64,000 nucleotides of DNA, from NCBI GenBank assembly GCA_963663025.1, contig OY760073.1, positions 2,108,001 through 2,172,000 of the forward strand, written 5' to 3'. The stretch comes from JAGWBF01 sp963663025 (GTDB lineage Bacteria > Chloroflexota > Dehalococcoidia > Lucifugimonadales > JAGWBF01). Positions 45,274 through 54,278 of this stretch are shown here, piece by piece. The notes beneath the pieces are model-generated. The model worked only from the letters and a program-made list of their open reading frames with translations, was not told the DNA's origin and searched no databases. Within the stretch, counting starts at the first letter, position 1; the number at the start of each line of letters is the position of its first letter. Position numbers and translations under genes: made by a program.

Positions 45274-45379
45274 AGGGACGGACCCTTATACCATCTCCGT
45301 CTGAAGACCATGGCTCGGGATTGTCGTCGCAGGTCCCAACGCCAGATGTTCTGAAGGGCGGGCTGGAGGGTCCGTCCCT
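45274..45379 (+). promoter_or_regulatory. Leader inverted repeat before the terminase cassette
   Basis: Perfect 13-base arms AGGGACGGACCCT (45274-45286) and its complement (45367-45379) enclose 80 bases, and the second arm is followed by TTCTTTATTT. The GGTCCGTCC-then-T-run arrangement resembles the leader hairpin of the capsid cassette at 28476-28505. Confidence 0.55.
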
Positions 45380-45407
45380 TTCTTTATTTCTCAGCGAGCC
45401 GAGGTGG

Positions 45408-45641
45408 ATGATGTTAGTGGATAGCCAGCGCTGCCGCAGGTGCAGGTACCGGAGGGTGATCAAGCTCCAGAAGATGCGGGACGACGACCACGACGTTTAT
45501 CGCTGCGTCGAGTGCGGGTACATCTTCAGCCCGCCCCCGGACCCGGAGAAGGACACCGATCCAGCTACGCCCGGCCGGTCCCGCGAGGAGGGGCCGGGGC
45601 CTTCGAGCCAGACACGCCAGTCTCGAGGGACTTCTCGGTGA
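45408..45641 (+). CDS. Small zinc-ribbon protein of the terminase cassette
   Basis: The start is taken as ATG 45408 (or 45411) behind GAGGTGG; the frame extends upstream to 45321 through the leader repeat. The 77-residue protein has two CxxC knuckles 20 residues apart (CRRCRYRRV and CVECGYIFS), typical of a zinc ribbon, and a disordered Pro/Ser/Arg tail. It might bind DNA or the terminase. Its stop overlaps the GTG start of the terminase gene (GTGA), so the two are co-translated. Confidence 0.7.
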   Translation: MMLVDSQRCRRCRYRRVIKLQKMRDDDHDVYRCVECGYIFSPPPDPEKDTDPATPGRSREEGPGPSSQTRQSRGTSR

Positions 45642-46993
45642 CCCAAGAGAAGAAACCCCTTTACACTCCCTCGGACCGCCACCGAGCCTCGCCCGTCTCC
45701 TTCGCCAGGGAAGCCCTGGGCGTCAACCTGTGGAGCAAGCAGGATGAGGTGCTGGATGCCTTGGGCCAAGGTCCCAGGGTGGCGGTCAAGTCGGGCAACG
45801 GCCTGGGCAAGGGGTTCTCGGCGGCCGTGGCTTTGCTGTGGTTCCTCTGCTGCCATGATCCGGCCATCGTCCTCAGCACCGCCCCCACCTTCCGGCAGGT
45901 GCGCCACGTCCTGTGGCGGGAAGTGCGCAAGCTCTACAACAGCGCCCCCTACACCTTCGGGGCCAAGCTCCTAGACACCCGGCTTGAGCTGTCGGAGAAC
46001 CGCTATGCGCTGGGCCTCTCCGCCGACAGCGACGAGGAGTTCCAGGGTTTCCACAGCCCCAACATGCTCATAGTGGTGGATGAAGCCGAGGGTGTGGAGG
46101 ATCCCATCTACGAGGCCATAGAAGGGGTGATGACCTCGGAGAACTGCCGCCTGCTGCTCATCGGCAACCCCACGACCATGGGAGGCTCCTTCCGGCGGGC
46201 CTTCTACCAGGACCGGGAGCTGTACCGCACCATCACCATCTCCGCCCTGGAAAGCCCCAACGTGGTGCACGGGGCCTCGATCATCAAGGGCCTGGCTACC
46301 AAGCGATGGGTGTCCGAGAGGCTGCGGGTGTGGGGAGCGGAGAACCCCATCTACCGTGCCCGGGTGCTCGGGGAGTTCCCCGACCAGGGCGACGACACCC
46401 TGATACCCCTGTCCGCCATTGAAGGGGCGACGGAGCGGGAAGCTGTGCCCTCGGACCCGGGCAAGCCCCTGGTGCTGGCGGTGGATGTGGCCCGCTACGG
46501 CTTCGACGCCAGTGTTCTGCTGAGAAGACGGGGGCTGGTCGTGGAGGAGATACGCAGCTACCACTCCCTGGACACCATGAAGCTGGTGGGGCACATCGTA
46601 GACGCCATCGACCAGTGGAAGCCCGACGAGGTGGTCATCGATGAAGTAGGCATAGGGGCCGGCGTGGTGGACAGGCTGAAGGAGCAGGGCTACAGGGTGC
46701 AGGGCGTCAACGTCGGCAGCCTCGCCCTGGACCATGAACACTACGCCAACCTGAGGGCGGAGAGTTACTGGGACCTGCGCCAGCTCCTGCTGGACGGGTG
46801 CGTTGCCCTCCCCAAAGACAACGAGCTGGTGGGCCAGCTGGCGGCCCTGAAGTACAGCTTCAACAGCATGGGCAAGGTGCTCATCGAGTCCAAGGAGGAG
46901 ATGCGCCGTCGGGGTGTGCCTTCGCCCGACAAGGCAGACGCCCTGATGCTGGCCTTCCTGACCAAGCGCCGCAAGGTAAAGCTATGGGGATAG
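45638..46993 (+). CDS. Phage terminase large subunit
   Basis: The 451-residue protein starts from GTG 45638, which overlaps the zinc-ribbon stop. ATPase part: P-loop-like VKSGNGLGKGFSAA (about residue 50) where the residue after GK is Gly instead of Ser/Thr, Walker B MLIVVDEAEGV and coupling motif LLLIGNPTT. RNase-H-like nuclease part: LAVDVARYGFDAS, VVIDEVGIGAG and the late Asp in DKADALMLAF. It would package DNA into procapsids. The reading frame is intact. The unusual P-loop may weaken ATPase activity. Portal follows 35 bases later. Confidence 0.87.
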   Translation: MTQEKKPLYTPSDRHRASPVSFAREALGVNLWSKQDEVLDALGQGPRVAVKSGNGLGKGFSAAVALLWFLCCHDPAIVLSTAPTFRQVRHVLWREVRKLYNSAPYTFGAKLLDTRLELSENRYALGLSADSDEEFQGFHSPNMLIVVDEAEGVEDPIYEAIEGVMTSENCRLLLIGNPTTMGGSFRRAFYQDRELYRTITISALESPNVVHGASIIKGLATKRWVSERLRVWGAENPIYRARVLGEFPDQGDDTLIPLSAIEGATEREAVPSDPGKPLVLAVDVARYGFDASVLLRRRGLVVEEIRSYHSLDTMKLVGHIVDAIDQWKPDEVVIDEVGIGAGVVDRLKEQGYRVQGVNVGSLALDHEHYANLRAESYWDLRQLLLDGCVALPKDNELVGQLAALKYSFNSMGKVLIESKEEMRRRGVPSPDKADALMLAFLTKRRKVKLWG

Positions 46994-47028
46994 CAGGCGA
47001 CCCAAGAACACCAACCGAGGGAAATGCT

Positions 47029-48243
47029 ATGAACAATGGTCGGTCCGGAAATGGCTCCCTACTGAAGTCGGCATCCCGATGGCTCGCTGGCAGGCGCATC
47101 CTCCCGCGGGTACGGAAGGCCAGCCGGGCCGCCGCCGTGGAAGTGGACGGGCGCAGGGACTTGTGGGGAGGCAGTCCCCAGTGGGCCCTGCCGGTCTACG
47201 GGGGCTACTACGCTACCTCCGTTGCCGTCCACGCTGCCATCAGAATTCGCACCGAAGCCCTGAGCCGCCAGCGTCTCCTGGCCCTGCAGGACGACCTTCC
47301 CGTGCCCGGCCACCATCCGGTGCAGGTGCTGCTGGACAGGGCCAACCGCTGGACCACCCGAGGCCAGCTTTGGACGGCCATCGAGACCAACCTGTGCCTG
47401 TGGGGGTCGGCCTTCCTGGCCCTGGAACCCGACGAGGAGGGACGAACGGAGATATGGGTGCTCCGGTCCGACCGGATGAAGGTGATCCCCGACAGGGAAC
47501 GCCACATACGCGGATACGTTTACGTCGGGGCCAACGGGGCCGTCCCCTATACCGCCGACGAGATAGTCTGGCTGCGCTACTACAACCCCCTGGACGACTT
47601 CTCCGGCCTCTCTCCCATCGCCCCCCTCAGGTTGTCCATCGACATGGGCATGGATGCGCTGAAGTTCAACCGCAGTTTCTACCAGAACTCGGCTCGTCCC
47701 GACCTGATCCTCACCACCGAGACAGACCTGTCCGAGCAGGAGGTGACAGCCTTCTACCAGCGCTGGGAGTCCCGCTACCAGGGACCGGCCAACGCCCACC
47801 GCCCGGCCATTGCCAGCTTCATCAAAGACGTAAAGCCCATAGGATTCAGCCAGCGGGAGATGGAGTTCGTCCAGGGTCTGCGCTGGAGCCTGGAGGATGT
47901 CAGCCGCATCTACGGTGTCCCCTTGCCCCTCCTCTCCGACTACCAGAGGGCCACATTCACCAACATAAGGACGGCGGAGCAGCTTTTCTGGCGCAACACC
48001 ATGATTCCGGAGATGCGGTTCATCGAGGAGCAGCTGGACCATAAGCTGCTGCACCAGCTTGGATACCCTGAGATCAGGCTGCAGTTCGAGACCAGCAACA
48101 TCGAAGCCCTGCGCCAGGATGAGGACAGCCTGGTCAACCGCCAGTCCATGCTGCTGGACCGGGGTGTGCTGACCATCAACGAGGTGAGGCGCTCCCAGAA
48201 CCTCCCCGACGTCCCCTGGGGCGACGGGCCGACGGACCGGTGA
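47029..48243 (+). CDS. Phage portal protein (HK97 type)
   Basis: The ATG 47029 begins 404 residues; the frame to 46798 only overlaps the terminase. Portal features: YATSVAVHAAIRIRTEALSR near the N-terminus, DEIVWLRYYNPLDDFSGLSP, ALKFNRSFYQNSARPDLIL, and the C-terminal LLDRGVLTINEVRRSQNLP, which is highly characteristic of HK97-type portals. It forms the dodecameric DNA entry ring of the head. No protease or capsid gene follows; those lie 17 kb away on the other strand. GC content matches the host, which suggests long residence. Confidence 0.88.
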   Translation: MNNGRSGNGSLLKSASRWLAGRRILPRVRKASRAAAVEVDGRRDLWGGSPQWALPVYGGYYATSVAVHAAIRIRTEALSRQRLLALQDDLPVPGHHPVQVLLDRANRWTTRGQLWTAIETNLCLWGSAFLALEPDEEGRTEIWVLRSDRMKVIPDRERHIRGYVYVGANGAVPYTADEIVWLRYYNPLDDFSGLSPIAPLRLSIDMGMDALKFNRSFYQNSARPDLILTTETDLSEQEVTAFYQRWESRYQGPANAHRPAIASFIKDVKPIGFSQREMEFVQGLRWSLEDVSRIYGVPLPLLSDYQRATFTNIRTAEQLFWRNTMIPEMRFIEEQLDHKLLHQLGYPEIRLQFETSNIEALRQDEDSLVNRQSMLLDRGVLTINEVRRSQNLPDVPWGDGPTDR

Positions 48244-48251
48244 TGGAGGCC

Positions 48252-48428
48252 TTACACAACCCACGCAGCGAGGGCCACGCCGATGATGAATCCCGGCAAA
48301 GTCCAGATGAGAAATGACGCTATACTGAACTTGAAGACGATTTCTAGCACGTTATCGAAATCCAGGTTAATTTCTCTTATCTCCACGGTCTGGGGGTCTC
48401 CCTCTCGGTTTTCGTGTGTGATTCTCAT
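48252..48428 (-). CDS. 58-residue membrane microprotein
   Basis: A short open frame from ATG 48428 to TAA 48252. It has a polar N-terminus (MRITHENREGDPQTVEIREI) with regular charged residues and a single hydrophobic segment (residues 32-58, including ASFLIWTLPGFIIGVALAAW). GAGGGAT lies ten bases before the start. It converges on the portal gene, with eight bases between the coding ends. Function unknown; I rate it as a probable gene because of the clean membrane-protein pattern. Confidence 0.55.
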   Translation of the reverse strand: MRITHENREGDPQTVEIREINLDFDNVLEIVFKFSIASFLIWTLPGFIIGVALAAWVV

Positions 48429-48680
48429 GGAAGTTCATCCCTCATAAGGTTTGGAGTTCTGCATTATAGCAGTCTGTTCGTTCCCCTTCGATTTCCCTCA
48501 GGGCGAACGGACAGCCCTGGCCGGGAACAGCCCAGCTATGATGAAGGGCCGCCCCAACCACTGTCACTTCCGCAAATGCGGAAGTCTACTACCGTCAATT
48601 GCCCTATGTCGTAGGGGCATTTACAATAACTGTTCGGCGCAACCATCCTTAGGCTAATTTTGATTAAGGAGCAGTCCCGA
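48429..48680. repeat. Gap with palindromic elements before the STAND gene
   Basis: These 252 bases hold a GTTCSCC palindrome (about 48474-48514) and a perfect ACTTCCGC/GCGGAAGT hairpin (48566-48585). AAGGAG at 48665-48670 is the ribosome site of the next gene. Confidence 0.65.
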
Positions 48681-51281
48681 ATGCCTCATCGTTTGGTGGA
48701 CCAGATGTTTGAAAGGATCGACATTGATAAGCAGGAGTCTGACTTTGCCTATTTTTGGACTCTTTTGCTGACTGGCGAGGCAATGTTGAAAACCATAGTA
48801 CTTGGGATGGTAGCCGCCGTTGACAATGACACCCAGCGAAATCGTTACAGACTCCTTCACAAGCTCGTTCGAGCAGACGGCCTTGGAGACTGGAGCGAAG
48901 TCCTGGATGACGCCCTCAGCGGCCCCTCCTCTCAATACTTGGTCTCAGAGGTTCAACTGGAGCGAGAACAATTAACTAAGCCCTACGGTAAAGGAGATTG
49001 GCAGTTTGAAGCTGTGACTTCTCTCAAGAAGACTCTTGAACGCCTACACATCGACTCCGAAAAAATACCCGCACGGACAGACATGAAGCGATGGTTCCGA
49101 CTTTTCGTCACCCTCCGGAACAAGACTAGAGGGCACGGTGCCACACAAATTTCGGATGCAAGTGAAGCTTCCTACTTTCTCAGCGAAAGCATTCATGTCA
49201 TATATGAGAACCTCAATTTGTTTCAGCGTCCATGGGTCCACTTATACAGAAACCTTTCCGGGAAATATCGGGTTACGACCCTGGGAAATTCTGCTGAAGA
49301 GTTCGACTACCTGAAAAGCGAAGCAAACCACGCTTATGACAACGGAGTTTACTTATACCTTGGCGCACCACGGCTGGTTCCGCTGATCGTCAGCGACCCG
49401 GAACTGAGTGATTTCTTTCTGCCCAATGGGGGTTTTGGCGACAAGGAATTCTCGCTCCTATCTTACAAGACTGACGACAAGCAATCGGGAGATTCATCCC
49501 ATTACCTTGCACAACCAGAGGTCCAAGATAGCGAGACCCGCGGCTTTGGGGAGTTACTTCCGGTGGGTAAATGTTTTTCAAATGCACCAGTCGCAGCCAG
49601 CGATTACGTCCCTAGACACTTCCTAGAACGGGAGCTGTTTGATCTGCTCATGGATACCAGGCACCCAGTAGTCACTCTGCAGGGTGCCGGAGGTGTAGGA
49701 AAGACCTCGTCCACACTTCAGGTAATCGCCAAGCTATATGATGAAGATCGTTACGAAATGATTGTTTGGTTTAGTGCTCGTGATATCGACCTCTTGCCTT
49801 CCGGGCCCAAGACTGTAAGGCCTGGGGTTCTGTCTCCGAGCGATATATCGAACCAATATTCAACCCTTGTTCTTTCTTCTCAGACGGCCAACGAACAGGG
49901 GTTTGACCGGAAGGGTTATTTCGAACAACAACTGAGCAAAAGCGACGGAGGTCCGTGCCTCTTCGTGTTTGACAACTTTGAGACAGTTCAAAATCCCCGA
50001 GAGATGTTTGCCTGGATCGAGGGCCATATAGCTTTGCCAAACAAAATTCTAATTACTACAAGGTTGCGGGAATTTAAGGGGGACTATCCGTTAGAAGTTC
50101 ACGGTATGACTGATCAAGAAGCCAAGACTTTGATCCAACGTACTGCATCCACGCTCGGCATAGCCAACTACCTATCTCCTGCTGCCAGAATAGAAGAGAT
50201 AATTAAGCAGTCGGGGGGGCACCCATATGTGATCAAAATACTTTTGGGTGAAGTGGCACATTCAAGCAAATTTAGCTCCCTTAAGCGACTTGTCGCTGGC
50301 AGCGACGAGATTTTGACAGCACTTTTCGAACGAACCTTTAAGGCGTTGTCCCCATGCGGACAAAGGGCCTTCATGACGCTGGCAGCTTGGAATTCAGCTG
50401 TTCCGAGAGTTGCCCTAGAAGCTGTACTGATTCGTTCGACGGAAGAGCGGGCTGAGGTTGAGAAAGGGATCGAATCTCTCCTCCACTATTCCTTAGCGGA
50501 AACCCGGATCACTGCGGACGACGATCAGGAGTTCATCAGCCTCCCACTCGCGGCAGGTGAGTTTGGCAAAAAACAATTGCGGACTAGCGCCCTAATGTCG
50601 GCTATTCAGTCTGATGCCCAGATACTCCAGATGTTTAGACCGAATCAGATTTCTGATGTGAACCTAAATCTTCGAAATGGACTTGAGCGGTTTATTAGAA
50701 ACGTATCGGAGAGAATTGAGAAGGGCGAAGAGTTTGACTTCTATAAACCCATCTTGGAAATGATTTGTAGGTCGTTCAGCCCCGGCTGGCTGCTGTTGGC
50801 CCGATGGCATATTGAACGAAATACCGATCAAGATATCGAGGAGGCTATCAGCGAAATTAAGTCATTTTTGCAGCAGGACCAAGACGGGCCAGATTCTCCT
50901 ATGGCATGGAGAATGTTGGCTCGTGCATACTTCAGAAAACAGGATGATTTGGGAGAAATTCATGCCCTGGTCGAGCGAGCAAAATACGCTTCGGTGCCCT
51001 TCTACGATGTTTCGAATACCGCCAATCTCCTCAACAGCAAGTACTCGGACCTAGGCCTAGACCCCGACGGAAAGCGCCATTTGGCCCAGAGGTTACTTGA
51101 TATAATGCAGACCCGCTCCACCGAGGCTCAGGCGGGTGATTTGTCTCGCATGGCTTGGCTCGCACTCCACTTGGATCAGCTTGATCTAGCGAAAGACTTT
51201 GTGAAGAAGGGTCTATCTATGGACTTGGAGAATGAGCATTGCCTCAAACTTGCAAGAAAGCTACAAATATCGAGTGACTAG
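48681..51281 (+). CDS. STAND (NB-ARC-type) NTPase with HEPN-like N-terminus, putative defence sensor
   Basis: The 866-residue protein starts from ATG 48681 (AAGGAG ten bases ahead). Residues 1-200 are all-helical and contain LRNKTRGHGA, an R-N-x4-H arrangement (residues 146-152) like the catalytic motif of HEPN ribonucleases. Residues 200-320 are a linker domain. The NTPase core has Walker A GAGGVGKTS (about 336-343), Walker B CLFVFDNFE, sensor ILITTR, and GGHPYVIKILLGE in the place of the GxP motif. The C-terminal 250 residues are helical and TPR-like (MAWRMLARAYFRKQDDLGEI). This is the layout of Avs/APAF-like sensors. The gene is clearly AT-richer than its neighbours, a sign of transfer. 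It lies beside terminase and portal genes. Confidence 0.8.
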   Translation: MPHRLVDQMFERIDIDKQESDFAYFWTLLLTGEAMLKTIVLGMVAAVDNDTQRNRYRLLHKLVRADGLGDWSEVLDDALSGPSSQYLVSEVQLEREQLTKPYGKGDWQFEAVTSLKKTLERLHIDSEKIPARTDMKRWFRLFVTLRNKTRGHGATQISDASEASYFLSESIHVIYENLNLFQRPWVHLYRNLSGKYRVTTLGNSAEEFDYLKSEANHAYDNGVYLYLGAPRLVPLIVSDPELSDFFLPNGGFGDKEFSLLSYKTDDKQSGDSSHYLAQPEVQDSETRGFGELLPVGKCFSNAPVAASDYVPRHFLERELFDLLMDTRHPVVTLQGAGGVGKTSSTLQVIAKLYDEDRYEMIVWFSARDIDLLPSGPKTVRPGVLSPSDISNQYSTLVLSSQTANEQGFDRKGYFEQQLSKSDGGPCLFVFDNFETVQNPREMFAWIEGHIALPNKILITTRLREFKGDYPLEVHGMTDQEAKTLIQRTASTLGIANYLSPAARIEEIIKQSGGHPYVIKILLGEVAHSSKFSSLKRLVAGSDEILTALFERTFKALSPCGQRAFMTLAAWNSAVPRVALEAVLIRSTEERAEVEKGIESLLHYSLAETRITADDDQEFISLPLAAGEFGKKQLRTSALMSAIQSDAQILQMFRPNQISDVNLNLRNGLERFIRNVSERIEKGEEFDFYKPILEMICRSFSPGWLLLARWHIERNTDQDIEEAISEIKSFLQQDQDGPDSPMAWRMLARAYFRKQDDLGEIHALVERAKYASVPFYDVSNTANLLNSKYSDLGLDPDGKRHLAQRLLDIMQTRSTEAQAGDLSRMAWLALHLDQLDLAKDFVKKGLSMDLENEHCLKLARKLQISSD

Positions 51282-51586
51282 CTAGATTGATGACCTTCTT
51301 TTGATTTCTATCGACTATGTTGGGAGCTTCGGGTTGCTTTGTGTGCAAGCCAATCTTGAACGGCGCTCCGCTTAATCCGAATTCACCCACATGATCAAAC
51401 AAAGGTGGACAGATTGCCATGTCGAGCGACTGCCTCGGCCACAAAACCAATCCCGCCCCATGAACCTAATCGGACCAATTGCGGGATCAAACTCAGATCG
51501 CCACGAGGACCCTAGTTCGGGGATTGAAACCTACGTGGGTTGGGCTTAGAATCAACCTTTCCTATTCGCAGCCCCAAGAGGCGTTG
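51282..51586. other. Gap without a convincing gene
   Basis: This 305-base gap is AT-richer at its left end, like the STAND gene. A 68-codon minus-strand frame (51244-51450) has no start signal or family pattern. AAGAGG at 51576-51581 serves the MFS gene. Confidence 0.5.
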
Positions 51587-52822
51587 TTGGAACAATCGAC
51601 TAGAGAAAGCTCGACGGACTTAAGGGAACGACGCAGTTTCATCTTAGGCAGCTTATCTCTAGGCCACGGCATCTCCCACCTCTTCTCCCAGGGTTTCCCC
51701 CTCCTCCTCACCGAGATCTCGGCCGCGATGGGCTTCAACAACTTCCAGAACGCCAGCGTGTTTTCCGTGAGGCAGATGGGGTCCGGGTTCATCAACCTGG
51801 GCGGCGGGCCCCTGGTGGATATGTTCAAGTACCACTGGGGCCTGATCCTGACGGGCTGCATGCTCTTCCATGGCGTCACCTTTGCCCTGATGGGAGCCAC
51901 GCCCAACTACGCTTTCCTGGTCGTCGTCTCCCTCCTATTCACCGTCCCGGGATCCCTGTGGCACCTTCCCGCCGCGGCGGCCATATCCCAGAGGTTCCCC
52001 GACCGGCGGGGGTTCGCCGTCACCCTCCACGGTTTCGGGGCCAATATCGGCAACGTCTTCGGTCCCCTGATGACAGGGGGGGTCCTCGGGTTGATCGCCT
52101 GGAGGCCGACCTTCTTCATCTACGCCGCCCCCTATTTGGTAGCCACTCTGCTGGTGTGGTGGGCCCTGAAGGGGCTGGGGCATTCGGGAGGGGAGTATGT
52201 CGGCTCCAGGAAACTGGGAGAACAGTTCAAGGAATCCTTCGGGCTGTTGAAGAACCCACTGATAGCCGGGTTGACCATTGCAGCTATGTTGCGGACTATC
52301 AGCCTGAGCGCCGTAACCAACTGGACCCCTTTCTATCTGAAGGAGCCCCTGGCGGAGGGCGGTCTGGCCATGGGGAATTTTGAGGCAGGCTTCTACCTAA
52401 CCGTCCTCACCGGAATCGGCATCCTGTCCACGCCAGTCCTGGGCGAGCTTTCGGACCGCTTTGGGCGCAAGATGGTGATGCTCCCCGGCTTCATCGCTGC
52501 CGCTATCCTGTCAGTGCTGGTCGTACCCGCCGGAGAGTCCAGCAGGTGGGTGCTGGGACTGGTGCTGGCGGCCGTGGGAATATTTGCCTACTCCCTTCAC
52601 CAGATCATTCAGGCCTCGGTGCTGGACATTGTCGGCAGGGGCACTGAGGCCAGAGCCATTGGGCTACTATTCGGATTAAGCGGGCTGCTGGGCATCGCAA
52701 CTCCCTTCATCATTCCGGTCATCATAGACAATTACGGAGGCTACGGCTCCATCTTTTACTACGTCGGTATCCTCACGGCAGCCACCGCCCTTGTAGTAGC
52801 AATACTGCCCTTGAAACGGTGA
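51587..52822 (+). CDS. MFS transporter, tandem copy 1
   Basis: The start TTG 51587 (AAGAGG five bases ahead) gives 411 residues and puts the N-terminus in exact register with the second copy, both having 18 residues up to RRSF or KRSF. About twelve hydrophobic helices. MFS signs: FPDRRGFAVTLHGFGANIGN between helices 4 and 5 and LSDRFGRKMVMLPG (the loop motif GELSDRFGRK) between helices 8 and 9. Substrate unknown; the shared HGISHLFSQGFPLLLTEISA opening is characteristic of this subgroup. It is followed by a repeat-bearing gap and a close paralogue, so a duplication is likely. Confidence 0.85.
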   Translation: MEQSTRESSTDLRERRSFILGSLSLGHGISHLFSQGFPLLLTEISAAMGFNNFQNASVFSVRQMGSGFINLGGGPLVDMFKYHWGLILTGCMLFHGVTFALMGATPNYAFLVVVSLLFTVPGSLWHLPAAAAISQRFPDRRGFAVTLHGFGANIGNVFGPLMTGGVLGLIAWRPTFFIYAAPYLVATLLVWWALKGLGHSGGEYVGSRKLGEQFKESFGLLKNPLIAGLTIAAMLRTISLSAVTNWTPFYLKEPLAEGGLAMGNFEAGFYLTVLTGIGILSTPVLGELSDRFGRKMVMLPGFIAAAILSVLVVPAGESSRWVLGLVLAAVGIFAYSLHQIIQASVLDIVGRGTEARAIGLLFGLSGLLGIATPFIIPVIIDNYGGYGSIFYYVGILTAATALVVAILPLKR

Positions 52823-53027
52823 CCTCAGGCGGCCCTAATTTCCCATAGGCGACCTTTGAAAAGATTCGTCGTTCCCGGGAAAGCGGGCGCCTGGCTTGGT
52901 CTGCTCGTTCTTGTGGTTCGAGAGCCTCACCACGAACGGGCGGGGGAGTAGCCCCCGCGCAAGCGGGAGCGACAGGCAGGGGCATAGGGATTTAGGGTTA
53001 CGCAAGATCATTCACAGGGAGAGTAGC
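52823..53027. repeat. Repeat-bearing gap between the two MFS genes
   Basis: It contains a TTCTTGTGGTTCGAGAGCC palindrome (about 52900-52942), the inverted counterpart of the element at 40221-40262, followed by CCCGCGCAAGCGGGAGCGAC. The ribosome site AGGGAGAG lies before the next TTG start. Confidence 0.7.
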
Positions 53028-54275
53028 TTGGCAGAAGCTTCCCCCACGGTATTCACTGACGTCCGCAGCAAGAGAAGCTTCGTCCTGGGCAGCTTGTCCT
53101 TCGGCCACGGCGTGTCCCATCTCTTCGACCAGGGATTCCCCTTGGTGCTGACGGAGATCTCCGCCACTATGGGGTTTGGCAGTTTCCAGCAGGCCGTCCT
53201 GTTCGGTATTCGCCAGGGAGGGTCGGCGCTGGTAAACCTGGGAGGTGGGCCGGTGGTGGACATGATGAAGCCTCGCTGGGGGGCCATCCTGACCTGCTGC
53301 ATGATCGGCGCGGCGGCCGGGTTCATCTTCATGGGCGCTTCTCCCAACCTCTGGGTGCTGGCCGTTGCGGTGGCTGTGTTCTCCATACCCGGGTCCCTGT
53401 GGCACCTGCCCGCAGGTGCGGCCCTGTCCCAGCGGTTCCCCGACCGGCGCGGCTTCGCCATATCAATCCATGGCTTCGGCTCCAACGTAGGCAACGCCAT
53501 CGGTCCGGTACTGGCCGGCACCCTGCTGGGGATACTCCTCTGGCGCTACGTGTACTACATCTACGCCATCCCCTGCGTCCTTGTGGCAGCCTTTGTCTGG
53601 TGGTCCCTCAAGGACCTGGGCAAGTACGGCCAGGCATCCGAGCGCATCCGGCTGAGCGTGCAGTTCCGGGAGGCTTTGGCGCTGCTGAAAGAACCGGTGG
53701 TCGTGGGCCTTACCGTGGCCGCTATGCTGCGGGGCATCGGCCTGGATGCCATCTTCAGCTGGACACCCTTCTACCTGAAGGGCACGGAGGATGGCCTGGG
53801 CATGGGGAACGTGGAGGCGGGCTTCTACGTTGCCCTTGTGACCGGAATGGGCATCGTATCGACGCCAGTACTGGGGTCTCTGTCTGACCGGTACGGGCGA
53901 AAGGCTGTGCTGGTCCCCGGGCTCGTCATGGCAGCAGCATTGTCCTTTATCGTCGTTCCGACGGGGGACAGCCTTCTGCTCATCCCAATATTTGCCGCTA
54001 TGGGGCTCTTCAGCTTCGCCCTGCACCAGATAATGCTGGCGGCTGTGCTGGATGTGGTGGGTCAGGGGACGGAAGCCAAGGCCCTCGGGCTGATCTTCGG
54101 CATCAACGGCCTCATCGGGATTGGGTCTCCCTTCGTCGCTTCGGTCATCATCGACCAGCTGGGCGGGTACGGCACCATGTTCTACTATGCGGCAGCCCTG
54201 ACCGCTCTAGCTGCGGTGCTGGTTGCCTTCATTCCCATGCGACTGCGACATGCCCCGGCCCCGGAAAGAAGGTGA
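53028..54275 (+). CDS. MFS transporter, tandem copy 2
   Basis: The start TTG 53028 has AGGGAGAG ahead; the frame to 52896 runs through the repeat element and is not used. The 415-residue protein has twelve predicted helices with SFVLGSLSFGHGVSHLF, FPDRRGFAISIHGFGSNVGN and LGSLSDRYGRKAVLVPG. It is clearly paralogous to copy 1 along its whole length. The presence of two intact copies suggests distinct substrates or dosage. A GNAT gene begins three bases after its stop codon, so the pair is probably one transcript. Confidence 0.87.
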   Translation: MAEASPTVFTDVRSKRSFVLGSLSFGHGVSHLFDQGFPLVLTEISATMGFGSFQQAVLFGIRQGGSALVNLGGGPVVDMMKPRWGAILTCCMIGAAAGFIFMGASPNLWVLAVAVAVFSIPGSLWHLPAGAALSQRFPDRRGFAISIHGFGSNVGNAIGPVLAGTLLGILLWRYVYYIYAIPCVLVAAFVWWSLKDLGKYGQASERIRLSVQFREALALLKEPVVVGLTVAAMLRGIGLDAIFSWTPFYLKGTEDGLGMGNVEAGFYVALVTGMGIVSTPVLGSLSDRYGRKAVLVPGLVMAAALSFIVVPTGDSLLLIPIFAAMGLFSFALHQIMLAAVLDVVGQGTEAKALGLIFGINGLIGIGSPFVASVIIDQLGGYGTMFYYAAALTALAAVLVAFIPMRLRHAPAPERR

Positions 54276-54278
54276 GCA

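Noticed and set aside
51244..51450. 68-codon minus-strand frame after the STAND gene
   Set aside because: It overlaps the end of the STAND gene and has no ribosome site, signal or recognisable motif.
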